Shown: positions 35,694-47,878, counted from the first letter of the stretch. The stretch is DNA of 64,000 bases from Siderastrea radians (GCA_964017195.1 OZ024892.1:14022071-14086070); one strand, 5' to 3'. Notes: generated from the letters alone by a model not told the origin. Made by a program: numbers and translations.

Positions 35694-37660
35694 AATGGCT
35701 GACTGAGCTCAAACCTGTGGCATTTAACGTAGAGCCGTACCAGTTTGAGCTAATTGCCACAGAATCGGACTGCGAAATCTCAGATGATATTCGACCGACA
35801 ACAATGCTTTCGAAAGTAAACGACCGAATTGGTAAAGTTTACTGGTGAGCGTTTAAGATTATTTATTCATTACACTGTAAAAGTTCAACGTAGAATTGTT
35901 AATAAACGCATTACCACTTTATTTGAGGCATTTTTGTTGTTCTTCGCAGCCCTTTTGTACACTTATCGATGTTTGTTGTTATGCCTTACTAACTAGACTG
36001 ACTAGAGTAAAGCAAAGCTTCTTATACATGTACCCATTATAGTTCCTGCGTGAGTACGGTTTTTTTCCTCGTGGCAACAGCGACAGGAAATCCAGCTCAA
36101 ATTGTGAACATAGCCGAAACCAGAGGTTACAGTTCTTGTTGAATGTATTTGTAACTTGTTGAATGTATCTGTCTACATTGCAAAGTGTTACTAGTGACTG
36201 TGTTTGTTTGTTGTTTTGCACGTATACAATCTAGGGCTCAAAATTTAGGTGCATTTAAATTTTGGCAAGTGTGTACCAATGCAAACTGGGCGAGAAAGTG
36301 TTTGCTGTCGTGCAATCCCCAAATCCTGAGATAAGATACGACCTGCTACGGTCCTACAGACAGATGAAGAGAATTTTACCTCTGTATGCAAAAATCCAGC
36401 TGTCATTGAGACAGATTTTAATCAGTATTTTGAAAATGAAGGCCGGAGTACGAACATATGAATGTAAAATGTAATTTTGCTCTGGGCTCTTCTTTTTTTT
36501 TGGAGGGGGGGAGGGGGGTAGAGAACAAACTCCGTGTATAGATTGGAGCAACCCAAATGGGTATGGTTTTAGAGCCATTATGGTCTGAAAATGGTTGTTG
36601 ACTTAAGAGTCAGGTCTAAAAATGGTAATTGATTCGGGGGTGACAGTTATGTCTTGTCAGTTCTGAAAATGGGTAGGAAAAATTACACATCTTGTTCTCA
36701 AGATGGGTAGGGAATATTACATGTTTGGTCTGACAGTGAGTACAATGAGAGCTGCTTTGTGGTTGAATTTTGTTTGGAAAAAGAGAAAGAAAAATCTCTG
36801 GGACCAGGGGAGCGACCAGGGGACAAGTGGGGAGGGAAAATTACATATTTTGGTCCGAAAATGAACAGCCTATAACTGTGTTCGTGAGATAACAGCCTTC
36901 ATTGATACGTGATGAGAATGAAAAACAATGCTTATGGGGTTGTGTGCTAAATACTCACATATTTGACAAAAGGTGATGTAAAAGTAGCAAAAGATCAAGG
37001 AACAATAATGAAATGAAAATTACAAAAACCCTTATTACATGAATGAACATGGTTACACAAACAGTATACCTTGTTAAGTTCTTAGCATCATTGTGCACTT
37101 TATGAGTTCTTTAATGGTTTGACAATTATTGGGTTTACAATCAGTTGTACTACCAGTACAACATATGTCATATAATTGTTAGTGAAAAGCAAAAACAAAC
37201 TCTAAACTTTTAGGTTACACAAATCAAATGTGATTTCATTATTTCTAAGACTGTGAAATCGACTTAATGTAGTTTCTCTACTGTTGTTACTGGTTAGCTA
37301 ACCTGTTTACTTTTTTAAATTAAAATAAATATATATTATCTATATTTATTTTTGTAGTTGACATATTTATTTAATCCCTTTACTAATGAGTTACCTTTTA
37401 CTCATCTGTGTATCTTTCTTATGTTTTGAGTGTTTCCTCTTTCTCTCTCAGAACATGTATACAGTAATGTTGCTTATAGGCAGTACACTTACTGGATACG
37501 TGTGAAGCTGGGACGACAAATCCCAATAGCCATTCCATCTTGTCTGGTTTTAAAAATTTGGAGAGCTTCCCAAGTAAAAGTGGAAACTGTAAGGGCTTTG
37601 AATATGTCCATTAACAGCCTGGCAGTCTTGCTAGATAATATTAACATCATATTTGGTTGA
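35694..37660 (+). pseudogene. Decayed P2X7 ballast-type (zinc/cysteine) domain gene
   Basis: Three plus-strand exon blocks read as the stand-alone form of the P2X7 cytoplasmic ballast domain. Block 1 (about 35694-35845) encodes a VEPYQFEL segment ending IGKVY before GTGAGC. Block 2 (about 36247-36450) encodes GKCVPMQTGRESVCC, the zinc-binding core, and then ETDFNQYFENEG. Block 3 (about 37452-37660) encodes YRQYTYWIRVKLGRQ and IPIAIPSCLV. The gene is broken: an in-frame TGA follows the C-C core and a one-base loss seems to lie at the start of block 2. In P2X7 this domain is palmitoylated and binds zinc and guanine nucleotide; free-standing forms are common in cnidarians. There is no P2X channel domain nearby. 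Confidence 0.6.
36490..36870. repeat. Degenerate GGTCTGAAAATGGGTAGG repeats
   Basis: About six imperfect copies of a 45-60 bp unit with GGTCTGAAAATGG and GGGAAAATTACAT, next to a T8GGAGGGGGG stretch. They lie between coding blocks 2 and 3 of the P2X7-type relic. Confidence 0.5.
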
Positions 37661-39363
37661 CAGTTGTACTGCTCTTTGAAAGGTTTCTAAACTTTGTATT
37701 TTCTTCAATTAATTACTACAGAGTGGTACTTAACCTAGGAGGTGAGAGGGGAGGGGCTCCCATAGTGTAGTGAAGGGGTCACCGTGATTACAATTCATGC
37801 TTTGGTACCACTTAGGGTGTTTGAATTAAAAATGACCATTGTCAGCGTGTTTTGATACTTTCTAGGGTTTTAAGGTACTATAATGTCAGAAATTTATGCT
37901 GGCAGGAAACAACTTTTCAAGAGGTATTAGTACTTCTTGGAGTACCGGTAACAATAAACGTATGCGACACTCACAAAAGGAGTTTTTTTTTTATTTCAAA
38001 AATTTCAACAATCAATTCCTTCAATTTTTGTGGGTCATCCATTTCCCCCTCCTGGGGATACTTAGATAGCAACTGTACGAAGGGTGGACCCCACAATTAT
38101 ATTAAGTGTACACCTGTCATAACTTAAGGGCATGCTCATCTTGATATGATGATTGTCATTTTTGCCTCACCTAAAAAGCTTGAACATGGAACAGCTTGGA
38201 GCACTTGCTTGCCAGTGAAAAGCCACAACACTTAGCAATTAGGTCAGTTTATTAACTCTGGGTTTACGTAGTCTCCTACGCAGCCGTTCTTAGGGTCGTC
38301 ACGCAACGCTCCTCCCCACTGAGCGTTAGGAGACTAATGTTTATGTTGCGTTACAACTTTTTGGTTGTCTTGAGTGTTGGCTTGTGAGAGGCTTAGGAAG
38401 GACCTGCAGCCGCTGTATGAAAGCGACAAAAATGAAATATTTTAGTGTTAAAAATATTATCCAGAGCTCGAAATTTACGTTTGTAAACTCGACATACATG
38501 TTAGTTTTAGCGATTGTAAATACAGTCTTGTAGCCTTATTTATGCGCCAAAAACCCGAGGTTATTGTTAATGTTTAGTAGCTGCTATGACTTATAATTTT
38601 CAAATAAACTAACTGAGAGAGGAACAACCATCTGAAGATACAGGCTAGTCATAGTTATATTAAACAAAATACAGAATTTTTACCTCTTACTTTCTACCTT
38701 GTGCAAATGCTGAACACGCAACGCAATTGGAATTCCTGTGTGAAGTTGTTCCATTCTTCGGCGGACATCGATGGTTTATTAACCGCTGTAACTTATCGTT
38801 CAAAACGAACTCCAGAAGCTCGGAAAACCAGCAAAAACACAGCAAACACACAACAGGTAAGGTTTTTCAAACTTTATTTGGATTTTTAGGTATTTTCCAT
38901 GGAAAACGGCTTTCGATCGCATCGCTTTGATTACCTGTGGTGTAAACTGGTCTGCACAGACGCGTGAATGTTTTGTAGGTTGAAACGATCCTCATTTCAT
39001 TCTTTGAGCCATTCTTGAGGCAGTTTTGGATCTTCTGGAAACTTGAAATTACTTACTTTACACTTACAGCAGCACAAAACACCATGACTTTCCGCTCAAG
39101 TCCTCACACTTCGAATCCCCGCAATTTTCCAGCTGGCCAACAGTGACGTCACTAGTGTCATTTCCGACAATTTACCGACAACTTTCCCGACCACTCTACG
39201 ATTACGAAGGCCAAAAAGTAGCACTTTTAACGTTCCATTATCTCTGCAATATTAAGTCCAATTGACTTGAAACTTCAGAATATGTTTATTTGATACTTAC
39301 TGAACACATAACAAGGAAATTGGATTGAAAGGAAAAATGTCGAAATTTTGGTTTATTTGACCT

Positions 39364-42210
39364 TTAAGACCTCTACCCCCACGACCTCTCTTGATCAATG
39401 CGACAAATTAAATTTGAATGTGCACAGGTAGTGAAGCCCCAGCCATCACACATTCACTTCTTAGAACACGGGCCTTACCATCAAAACAAGGTCTCATGTC
39501 CAGATCTTATTATTTACACTCAACTTACTAATATAACACTAAACAGACTTGAAGTGAATCAGTCAATTCCAAGGTGTGATAATTATTGCAAATTAAACAG
39601 AGCGTGCTTTATGCCCACAAAGGAAATGATCACAACTGAAATTGCCTGATACATAATTCATCTAGTTGACACTAGAAGCTAACAGAAAACTTCTTTTTTT
39701 ATATTGACCATTAAACTAAAATGTACTGCAATAATATAACAATAACAGTCATCATATCAGTCATGATTATATTTTCAAATATATACACATCAACAGATGA
39801 AATGACATGCATAAAAGCAATGCTATGTTGCCTACACTGAAAACATAAAACTTAGTTTTTGGTAAACTTCCAGGACACTCCAGGGTACTCCAAAACAGCT
39901 TGCCGATGGGTCTTTTTAGAAACTATAAATTGTAATCAATTGGCTGCTTTCCTGTCACGTACAAAATACTCCACGAACACTTTTGGAAACAAAGGATAAA
40001 TTTCTCTGCAATGTGACTTGCCTCTGAATTTCTCCATCTACACCTTTTCATACTGCTGCAAACTTGAGCATCATCTTGAACACAATCACCAGCTCAACAA
40101 AAGTAAGAGTTATGGACGATTTCACCGACCAGTGTTTTGCATGTCGCTCAAGCAAATGATCTTCTCTTTAGCTGGCACAATACGCTAGCCCTATCCCAAA
40201 TTCGTCAACAACAACCACAGGCGGCCCAAGCTCAAAATGAGAATACGATCGATCGAGCACAGGCTTACCATCCTCTGTTTGCGTGGTGGGCTGTGCATTT
40301 ATAATGACTGTGTCGGTTTATCAAATTTGCAAAACTAAAGCCGAAAATTACGAGTTTTAATACTGAGGAATATGAAATAAAAACTCATAAAATTGCTGCC
40401 ATGGTGTTTTGATTTGTGGTTCTGTGTTTATTTTGGCGATTTAAAGCTCGCCAAAGCGACGTTTTCAAAATAACGGTCAGACTCGCTCAAAAGTAGAGAA
40501 AGAGAACAAGGCATGCAACTCGGCGACCCGCAAATTACACTACCCAGTCGAACGTCTCGCCAAAAAAGTCGTATTTGCCCGATTCGCTCACACAAAAAAT
40601 TCTTAGTCCTCGAAAGAACAGTCTTCGAACAAAGTTTTGGCCAAGTGTGAGTTAGATTCGATCGCGGATAGACCTTTAGAATCACGCTCAGACTTTTGAA
40701 TACGACCGTCAATTTGCTTTCTCCCTATGATCTGCAAGAAATCCGAACTCAAAGGAATTCGAAGAATGCATTTTTCCGTTAAAATTTGAATTCGCGCGCG
40801 ACAAACTGCCGCCCCTGGCCTCCCTATGTGAAGCTTTTGGTCCGTGACAAAATCTTCTCTGTGGTCACCCGAGTGGCGAGTTTGACCGACAAAGGAACCC
40901 AGTTGAAAGACACGCTGTTTTTTAAATTTCCCCTGCGCGTAGACTGAGGGTCGCTGGGCGCAAAAATTTAAAACAAAACAGAATGGAAGACGCGGACTCA
41001 GGCCAGCCTAAGCCCAAGAAGAAAAAGACCGAAAAGGGAAATGAAAAACGGTGGTGGTATGTTGAATTGTTTTTTCTACTTAATCATATGTGTGAGTGCC
41101 ATTTACCATTGCCAAACAACAGCAGCCGTTATGATCATGCGTAATCGTTTCGTTACGTTTAACTGGCTTGCATTTTTCCGTTTTCATGACAAGTTAACAC
41201 AGAATTATGAGTCAAAATCCGGAGAAAAAATTTCCTTGGATGAGATTTTGGAAGTTAAACCAGCATTGAATTGAACTTTCATTAATTTTTATCATAAACC
41301 GCCGGAACATCAACTTGAAACGCAGCTTCACTGATCAGCTCACCACAACTCAGCCCACGAAATTTGCTGACTATCGCATCTTTTTTCCCGCGAACTGAAG
41401 GTATAGCAAGGAGACCCGTTGTCACGCACTGTGCCATAGAAAACGGCAAAGTGACATTTAAGACATTTAACCATTAAATTAACATTTCTCGTACATTTTC
41501 TTCATTCTGAGTTACCGTAAAATTCAGCTTTCTGCGGGTACTTATTTGTTAACATATCCATTGCTGAACGTTTACTTGCACGCTTCTGGACCCTTTTTCT
41601 CTTTGGACCTATATGTAATACCAATTAATTTAATTATCAAATGATTGTTGTTGCTTCAAAATTATTTCAAAGAAGTTTGATTTTTCTTTTGTCTTATATT
41701 TATTACCAATGTAATAGAGTGCAAGCAGTGCCTCAGTGAAATAAAAATAACAAATTTGCAAAATTTTGTACAATTTGGTTTTAGCATGAAGAGCCGCTAC
41801 ACTACTACAAAAGTGGGCAACTTTCTTTCACTGTTTCAAAGAAATACAAAATTTTGAACAATTGCAAAATTGCTGAGGCACGAAGAGCTGCTACACAATT
41901 TGCCTAACTAGACTCTAACTAGTGTTTCACTGAAATATTGTTTGCACTCTTAAAGGGTAATAAAAATCAAACTGGTTTGAAAAATTTTGAACCCTCACAA
42001 AATTGAACCACAAAAGTGACAAATATTTTTGCCTCATAAAGAGACTTTAAAATGCATGTCTAAGGTACTCACAAAGATACTACTGTTTGCCAATAGCTGG
42101 CCATAGACTGTTTCATAAGACTACATTGTTAGGCACAAACAAAAAGTTCTTAAAGATCAATCAGCCATGAATATGTATACACTAAAGTAGTTTCTGATTG
42201 TATACATTAC
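39364..42210. other. Intergenic or intronic, mostly without recognisable genes
   Basis: About 40205-40345 is a dispersed segment that also occurs, reversed, around the foldback element (48355-48455 and 49452-49490). A short plus-strand coding stretch at 40983-41056 is listed separately. The downstream exons of the minus-strand Myb/SANT-like gene should lie here, but I could not place them. Confidence 0.45.
40983..41056 (+). CDS. Possible short first exon, lysine-rich
   Basis: ATG GAA GAC begins a 25-codon open stretch reading MEDADSGQPKPKKKKTEKGN and then EKRWW, ending at a GTATGTTG donor. Basic first exons of this kind occur in nuclear or transposon-derived genes, but no following exon could be joined, so this is tentative. 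It is not recognised as any family. Confidence 0.3.
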
Positions 42211-45200
42211 CTTTGGAAGAAGTGCTTTGGTCACTATCTGAGCCACCAGAATCTTCTTCATCAGACTTGCATGTGTTATGTAATGCATATGTCACATGAC
42301 TTGCATCCGGGACACGAATAAAGTTGTTGTTTACCATGTGCTCGAGTGAGTTAGTCGCCTAGAACATAACATGGTGTTTTGAAGCGGGATTTTCAGCCGT
42401 ACAACGCTCAAGCCGGAATTAAAGGCGCTGAAAACCAACGAAAACTACTGAAGGTATCGCACAAGTAGGCTGTGAAGACCTCGTTCAACGCACGCTCGCT
42501 TTTCAGTCGAAGTTTGAGTCGCTTACCGAAACCAGGCGTAAACGAAGCAAACATGTCGCAATTCTTGATTCCTCCCCCGTCCAAGATGGATATGACGGGT
42601 GATTTAGTAAGCAACTGGGAGTTCTTCAGAGATAGTTGGAAGAATTATGCTACCGCTACGAAACTGGCTGATAAGGATAAGAAAATTGTCGCCGCCACGT
42701 TGTTATCGATTATGGGAAAGGAATGTCTCCACGTATGCAGAAATCTTCCCATGACAGCTGATGAAAGACAAGACGCCGATGTTACCCTTACGAAGCTCAG
42801 CGAATATTTCATACCGAAGCGAAATAAGATCTACGAACGCTATGTGTTTAACTCTCGTTCCCAGAAAGCCGATGAAAGCTTCGATCAATTCTTGACAGCG
42901 CTTCGCAAACTCGCCGCTACATGTGAGTTCGGTACGTTTGAGGACGAAATGCTCCGCGATCGTATCGTCACTGGCTTACGAGACCATGGACACCGCGAAC
43001 GCCTTCTTCGAGAATCTACGCTAACCCTGCAAAAGGCTATTGACATTTGTCGAACCAACGAAATGGCAGCTAGTCAGCGACACAAAATGGAGCAATCTGG
43101 TACTATTCACTTCGCTCGCGAACAGAAGAAACGTGGTCCACGCGAGAACCCACGAAGAAGTTCACGTCACACGCGCCCGTGCAAATATTGTAGTGACAAT
43201 CATGCAGTCGGAAACTGCCATGCTTATGGCAAAACGTGCGCAAAATGCAACAAGAAAAGTCACCTAGCCAAAGTCTGTCAGTCCACCTCTAGACAAGACG
43301 GCAAGAAGTCTAAACCTGAAGGAAAGAAGCCCGGGAAACATCAGCGAGTAAACCAGCTGCAACAAGACCAGCCTCCTGATGAGCTAAGCAGCGATGAGAG
43401 CATCTTCACGCTCCACGCACCCAAAAGGGACAAGAAACAGTATGTCGCTTCAGTCCTCGTGTCAGCAAACAAGGAAGAAAAGGCCGTCCCTACCAAGTTT
43501 CAAGTGGACACTGGAGCCTCGTGTAGTACCCTAACGCTCAGAGACTACAAGAGAATTACCAGCACAATACCTGACCAATCTGACACCAAACTCAAGCTCT
43601 ATGATCAGTCTGTGATACACCCAGTAGGCAGCACGAAACTCTACTGCACAGTCAACGGCTTAACTAAGAAAGTCCATTTCGAGATTGTTGAGCACGCGTC
43701 TACGTCACTACTATCTGGAAGAGCATCTGAAGCTTTGCAGCTCATTCACTTCAATCAAGAGTATCTCATGCAAGTAAACCCCAGCAGTAATCCACCACCC
43801 CTTAATCAAGAACAGGTCCTGCACGAATACCACGATGTATTCTCTGGTCTTGGAAAGCTACCTGGTACCTACCATATTGATATGGATCCAAATGCCAAAG
43901 CAGTGCAACCCCCGACGTGTACCAATTCCAGTTAAAGATGAGCTTAAGCGTAAGATCAATGAACTTCAGACCATCCGTGTTATCGCCAAGGTTACGAAGC
44001 CTACCCCTTGGATTAGTAACATGGTTGTTGTGAGAAAGCCCAACAAACTCAGATTGTGCCTCGATCCTCTTCACCTAAACAAGGGCATCATCAGAAATCA
44101 TTACCCTGCACCCACAGTAGAAGATATCGCACCCATGCTCATCAAAGCCAAGGTCTTTTCTGTGGTAGATGCCAAGGACGGATTCCTACAAGTCGTTCTT
44201 GATGAACCCTCCAGCTATTTGACAACGTTTTGGACCCCCAAGGAGGTTTGGCAGATATCGATGGTTACGCATGCCCTTCGGAATCACGTCCGCACCTGAG
44301 GAGTTTCAAAGACGCCTCGATGAATCTCTTGAAGGCCTTGAAAACATTGCCGTTATCCATGACGACATTGTTATCTTCGGATCTGGTGATTCCATGGAAG
44401 AAGCAAACTCCTCACATGACCTGGCCTTTAGAGCACTCCTGGACAGATGCAGAGAGCGTGGATTAAAGCTTAACAAGAAGAAACTTCGTTTCAAGCTCAG
44501 CAAGGTAGCTTACATGGTTCACATTCTAGGCGCTGATGGTCTCCAAGCTGATCCTGAAAAGATCACAGCCATCCGTGAGATGCCACGCCCCACAGATGTA
44601 CAAGGAGTTCAACGCCTTATTGGAGTCGTCACCTAGCTCTCCAAGTTTCTGCCACAGCTCAGCACTGTTTGTGAACCCCTCCGTCGTTTGACAGACAGTC
44701 AAGCTGTCTTTGATTGGCTACCTCAACACGAAGAAGCCTTCATCAAGATTAAGGAGCTGATTACCCAAGCACCTGTCCTTCGTTATTTTGATGTTAACAA
44801 AGAAGTTACTATCGAATGCGACAGCTCTGATGTTGGCTTAGGCGCAGTCCTTACCCAAGATGGTTGCCCAGTAGCTTACGCCTCACGAGCGCTACCACAA
44901 ACTGAGCGCAACTACGCGCAGATAGAAAAAGAATGCCTAGCTATCATCTTTGCAGCTGAGAGATTTGAGGACTACATTTTGGGCAAAGACATTGTTCAAG
45001 TGCTATCAGATCACAAGCCACTGATGTCTATCTTTACCAAACCAATCTTGACAAGCTCCAAACGACTTCAGCGAATGCGTTTCAGACTGCAGAAGTACCC
45101 TTTGAAAGTGGTGTACAAGCCTGGTCCTCAAATGTTCATCAGTGACACGTTGTCTCGAGCCGCACTTCCCCTGTTTCAAACTCAAACAGATACGCCTGAT

Positions 45201-47878
45201 TACCTGATCTTTCAAGTGCATGAAGAAGAAAGATTCCGACAGGAAGTCGAAAAAACAAATCTGGAAGAAGCAACCTTTGTCACAGACCAACGTCTCGAGC
45301 AAATTCGTCAAGAAACTAACAAGGATGCCTCCTTGCAAACGCTGATGACATTGATCTCAGCTGGTTGGCCTAATGACAAACTGCAGAGCCCCCTTTGTGT
45401 ACGCGAGTACTGGCCCTATAGGGATGAATTGTCCACTCAAAATGGCCTAGTCTTTCGTGGTACAAGAATCGTTATTCCCCACTCCATGAGAACCGAGATG
45501 ACAGCTCGAGCCCATCGCTCCCACCTTGGAATCCAGTACACAATAAACACTGCAAGAGACATCATGTATTGGCCTAGAATGACCGCAGACTTAACAGAAA
45601 CAGTGCAAAGGTGTGAAACCTGTCAGCAAATGAAACCTGCACTCCCAAAGGAACCTAGGATGACTTATCCAGTTCCAACCTTACCCTGGCAAATTGTTGC
45701 TAGTGACTGTTTCGAGTGTGACAACCAGTACTATCTAGTCGTTGTTGACCTCTACTCTGATTTCATTGAAATAAGGAAGCTGGATACCTTAGCTACACCC
45801 ACCTTAGTCGATCAGCTGAAACATGTGTTTGCCATCCACGGAGTTCCAGTCACTCTGATCTCGGACAATGGTCCTAACTATGCGTCTGCAGAATTTCACC
45901 AGTTTACACAAGCCTGGGATTTTCAGCACCTCACGTCCAGCCCCCATTACCCGAAATCAAATGGAAAAGCTGAGTCAACAGTGAAGATTATGGAATCCAT
46001 CATCACTAAAGCTAACAAAGATGGAGCAGCTGTGTGGAAAGCTATCTTAGAACGGAGAAACTCACCTACACCTTCCCAAGGCAGCTCTCCAGTTCAACGC
46101 CTCATGTCCCGAAGAACAAGATCCTCCCTCCTTTGTAAAGCGTCCATGTACCAACCTGAAGTGCAGCGCGCCGTTCCTGCTCAAGTAGTACGTAAACGAC
46201 GAGTCTCCAAGTCTTACCATGACACCAGTGCCAAACCTCTACCCCCTTTGGTCATTGGACAACCTATACGAGTCAAAGCCCATCCTCAGCAAGCACACAG
46301 TAATTGGAAACCCGGAGTTATTGTAGACAGTGTAGCCCCGAGCAGCTACATAGTTGAAATTGCTGGCCGCAATTATCGCCGAAATCGAGTTCACCTGCGT
46401 GACACCATTCAGTCCAGTCAAGCCCAGCCAAATGCGCAACAAACCAGTACTGCTGAGACTGCAGACTCCTCAACTAACCACAACGCTAGCCAAGATGATA
46501 GTTCCAGCACCCCAACGTTGCCTGAACAGAGCCCTAGGATGCCCAGTTCTGTTGATCCTGTGACACCGCCCACAAGCAGTCCTGTAACCCGTACCCGGTC
46601 CTGACGTGTTGTCAAACCAAACACACTCCTGAGAGACTTTGTTCAATAAGAGACTTTATTATTCGTCACAGTTGCTTTTTCCTTTAAGATTAAGGTTTCC
46701 AGACTTTTCGAACTTAGCAAATTACGAAGACATAAATTTTGGTCTTATCCTTTCATGATTTATATCTAGTTTTGCCTTTTACAGTTACAGATCTTTTACT
46801 CTGGAAGGGAGATGTTATGTAATGCATATGTCACACGACTTGCATCCGGGACACGAATAAAGTTGTTGTTTACCATGTGCTCGAGTGAGTTAGTCGCCTA
46901 GAACATAACAGCATGTATCACTGCGACGCTCTAAAAGAGAAATTAAATCAACATTTAACAGTGAGAATTTCATTAGGATCCACAAGTGAGATACCGGTAC
47001 TTTTTGCAGCATACTGTACAATATTTCTTAACATATTATTCATCCAGAGTATTTCTAAGTTAGTCTGATTGGAAGAAATCACCTGGTGAATTCTATATAA
47101 TTAGCTCGCTGTGATTGTTGAATATTTTCGGACTCTCCTGTATTTTTCAAGACCATTTGGGCAAGCAAAAATGTTCAGTGACATTGCTCACTAAAATGAG
47201 CACTTTATTATCCAACATCTCAATGTTTCAAATTATAAGCTCAGAAACCAGTTAAGAGCATCAACCTTATTCCTGAAATATGTGTAACCTCTTACTTATT
47301 CCTGAAATATGTGTAATCTCTTGAATATGTTGGACAATTAATACTTAATGGTAATGCAGCTATAATTATGTTGCATATTAACTTGCTAATCTTTCTACAG
47401 TTGCCTTTCTCATTTCCTCAGCTTTCTGTCTGTCATCCTCCTCTTTCTTTTTCTTTGCCTCCTTTTCTGTCTTTCTCATCTCCACTATATCTCTTCTGTA
47501 CGTAATTATGTCTTCGCAGAGCTGCTGTAACTCAGTCAGCTCCTCTCCTGTGCCTGACCTTTAAAATCAAATTAAATGTAGAACACAATTTTAAGAAAAA
47601 CTAACCATGCCTTTATTTAACTGAGGTGTTGGGACATACCTTCTCAAAGCCTTGGCATCCTCCGATTTGTATTTTTCAAGTATTCGGTCCATCTTTTCTC
47701 GGCACCCTCTCCCTTTGAGTTCTACTTGTTTATCATCACTAGAAAAAGCTTTGCTGAGCGTTTTGGCTACTTCGTCCCACTCTTGGGGATTTTCAGGAAA
47801 ATACTTTGCCACCTCTCTTGCAAGAGCTAGTTCGTGCTTGCCTTCTGGCCATCGGAAGGGTGCCATGATACTCTGCAA
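42211..47878 (-). CDS. Myb/SANT-like DNA-binding protein gene, exon 3 split by a retrotransposon
   Basis: Exon 1 (47640-47878) encodes a Myb/SANT-like domain with W-x-GKHELALAREVAKYFP and W-x-VAKTLS, then RGCREKMDRILEKYK; its donor is GTATGT. Exon 2 (about 47400-47558, acceptor TTTTAAAG) encodes a charged coiled coil (GEELTELQQLCEDIITYRRD, then EKEAKKKKEEDD). Exon 3 starts at 46930 after TCTCTTTTAG, breaks at 46911, where the LTR element begins, and resumes at 42273-42211 with an acidic SDEEDSGGSDSDQ stretch before a GTAATG donor. Later exons are not identified. Proteins of this layout are abundant in cnidarians and are often linked to transposons; a nuclear DNA-binding role is inferred. The insertion should disrupt the transcript unless it is spliced around. 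The first ATG could also be at 47866. Confidence 0.65.
42274..42371 (+). repeat. 5' LTR (98 bp)
   Basis: TGTTATG...CATAACA ends, AATAAA near position 45 of the repeat, preceded by target duplication GCATG. It is very short for a Ty3/gypsy LTR. Confidence 0.95.
42553..43935 (+). CDS. Retrotransposon gag-protease polyprotein
   Basis: Gag begins at the ATG at 42553 (MSQFLIPPPSKMDMTGDLV); the frame is open from further upstream (42472), so the start is a judgement. A capsid-like region is followed by two zinc knuckles (CKYCSDNHAVGNC and CAKCNKKSHLAKVC). An aspartic protease with VDTGASCSTL (about 43506) follows. The frame ends at 43935, where a shift in a short C run moves the reverse transcriptase into another frame. 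The product would form the particle and process the polyprotein. Confidence 0.85.
   Translation: MSQFLIPPPSKMDMTGDLVSNWEFFRDSWKNYATATKLADKDKKIVAATLLSIMGKECLHVCRNLPMTADERQDADVTLTKLSEYFIPKRNKIYERYVFNSRSQKADESFDQFLTALRKLAATCEFGTFEDEMLRDRIVTGLRDHGHRERLLRESTLTLQKAIDICRTNEMAASQRHKMEQSGTIHFAREQKKRGPRENPRRSSRHTRPCKYCSDNHAVGNCHAYGKTCAKCNKKSHLAKVCQSTSRQDGKKSKPEGKKPGKHQRVNQLQQDQPPDELSSDESIFTLHAPKRDKKQYVASVLVSANKEEKAVPTKFQVDTGASCSTLTLRDYKRITSTIPDQSDTKLKLYDQSVIHPVGSTKLYCTVNGLTKKVHFEIVEHASTSLLSGRASEALQLIHFNQEYLMQVNPSSNPPPLNQEQVLHEYHDVFSGLGKLPGTYHIDMDPNAKAVQPPTCTNSS
43936..46604 (+). pseudogene. Retrotransposon pol: reverse transcriptase, RNase H, integrase (broken)
   Basis: Reverse transcriptase starts in one frame (43936-44299, with FSVVDAKDGF), moves to another at about 44240-44275, continues with MPFGITSAPEEF and a VIHDDIV active site, and meets a TAG at 44634-44636. 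The same frame reopens through RNase H (IECDSSDVGLGAVL) and integrase: a zinc part with HRSHLG and CETCQQMKP, then a core with SDNGPNY and the glutamate in KAES, and a basic C-terminal DNA-binding tail. No chromodomain is seen. Two frameshifts and a stop make this copy non-autonomous. Both shifts lie in or beside runs of C. Confidence 0.88.
46813..46910 (+). repeat. 3' LTR (98 bp)
   Basis: Matches the 5' LTR except one visible base; preceded by a purine tract and followed by GCATG. Confidence 0.95.

Larger units (their letters stand above)
35351..39363 (+). mobile_element. TTAA-flanked 4.0-kb DNA transposon (Kolobok-like) carrying a P2X7-type domain gene
   Basis: The left end AGGTTAAATAAACCAAAATT is inverted at the right (AATTTTGGTTTATTTGACCT), and TTAA flanks both sides (35347-35350, 39364-39367). 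TTAA targets fit the Kolobok and piggyBac superfamilies. Further in, both ends carry a GTGACGTCACT-type stretch (35574, reversed near 39144). No transposase frame is recognisable; the only coding relic is the P2X7-type gene at 35694-37660. Confidence 0.65.
42274..46910 (+). mobile_element. Ty3/gypsy LTR retrotransposon with 98-bp LTRs
   Basis: Two 98-bp terminal repeats (42274-42371, 46813-46910) differ at one position seen by eye (CACATGAC / CACACGAC). They begin TGTTATG, end CATAACA, and contain AATAAA. The 5-bp target duplication GCATG flanks the element (42269-42273, 46911-46915). TGG directly after the left LTR is the likely primer-binding site; the purine tract GGAAGGGAGA precedes the right LTR. 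The domain order is gag, protease, reverse transcriptase, RNase H, integrase, without an env-like frame. Near-identical LTRs point to a recent insertion, although the coding part is already broken. Confidence 0.95.

Noticed and set aside
44688..46604. Host integrase-like or envelope gene
   Set aside because: It lies between matching LTRs and continues the pol frame (RNase H and integrase); nothing resembles an envelope protein.
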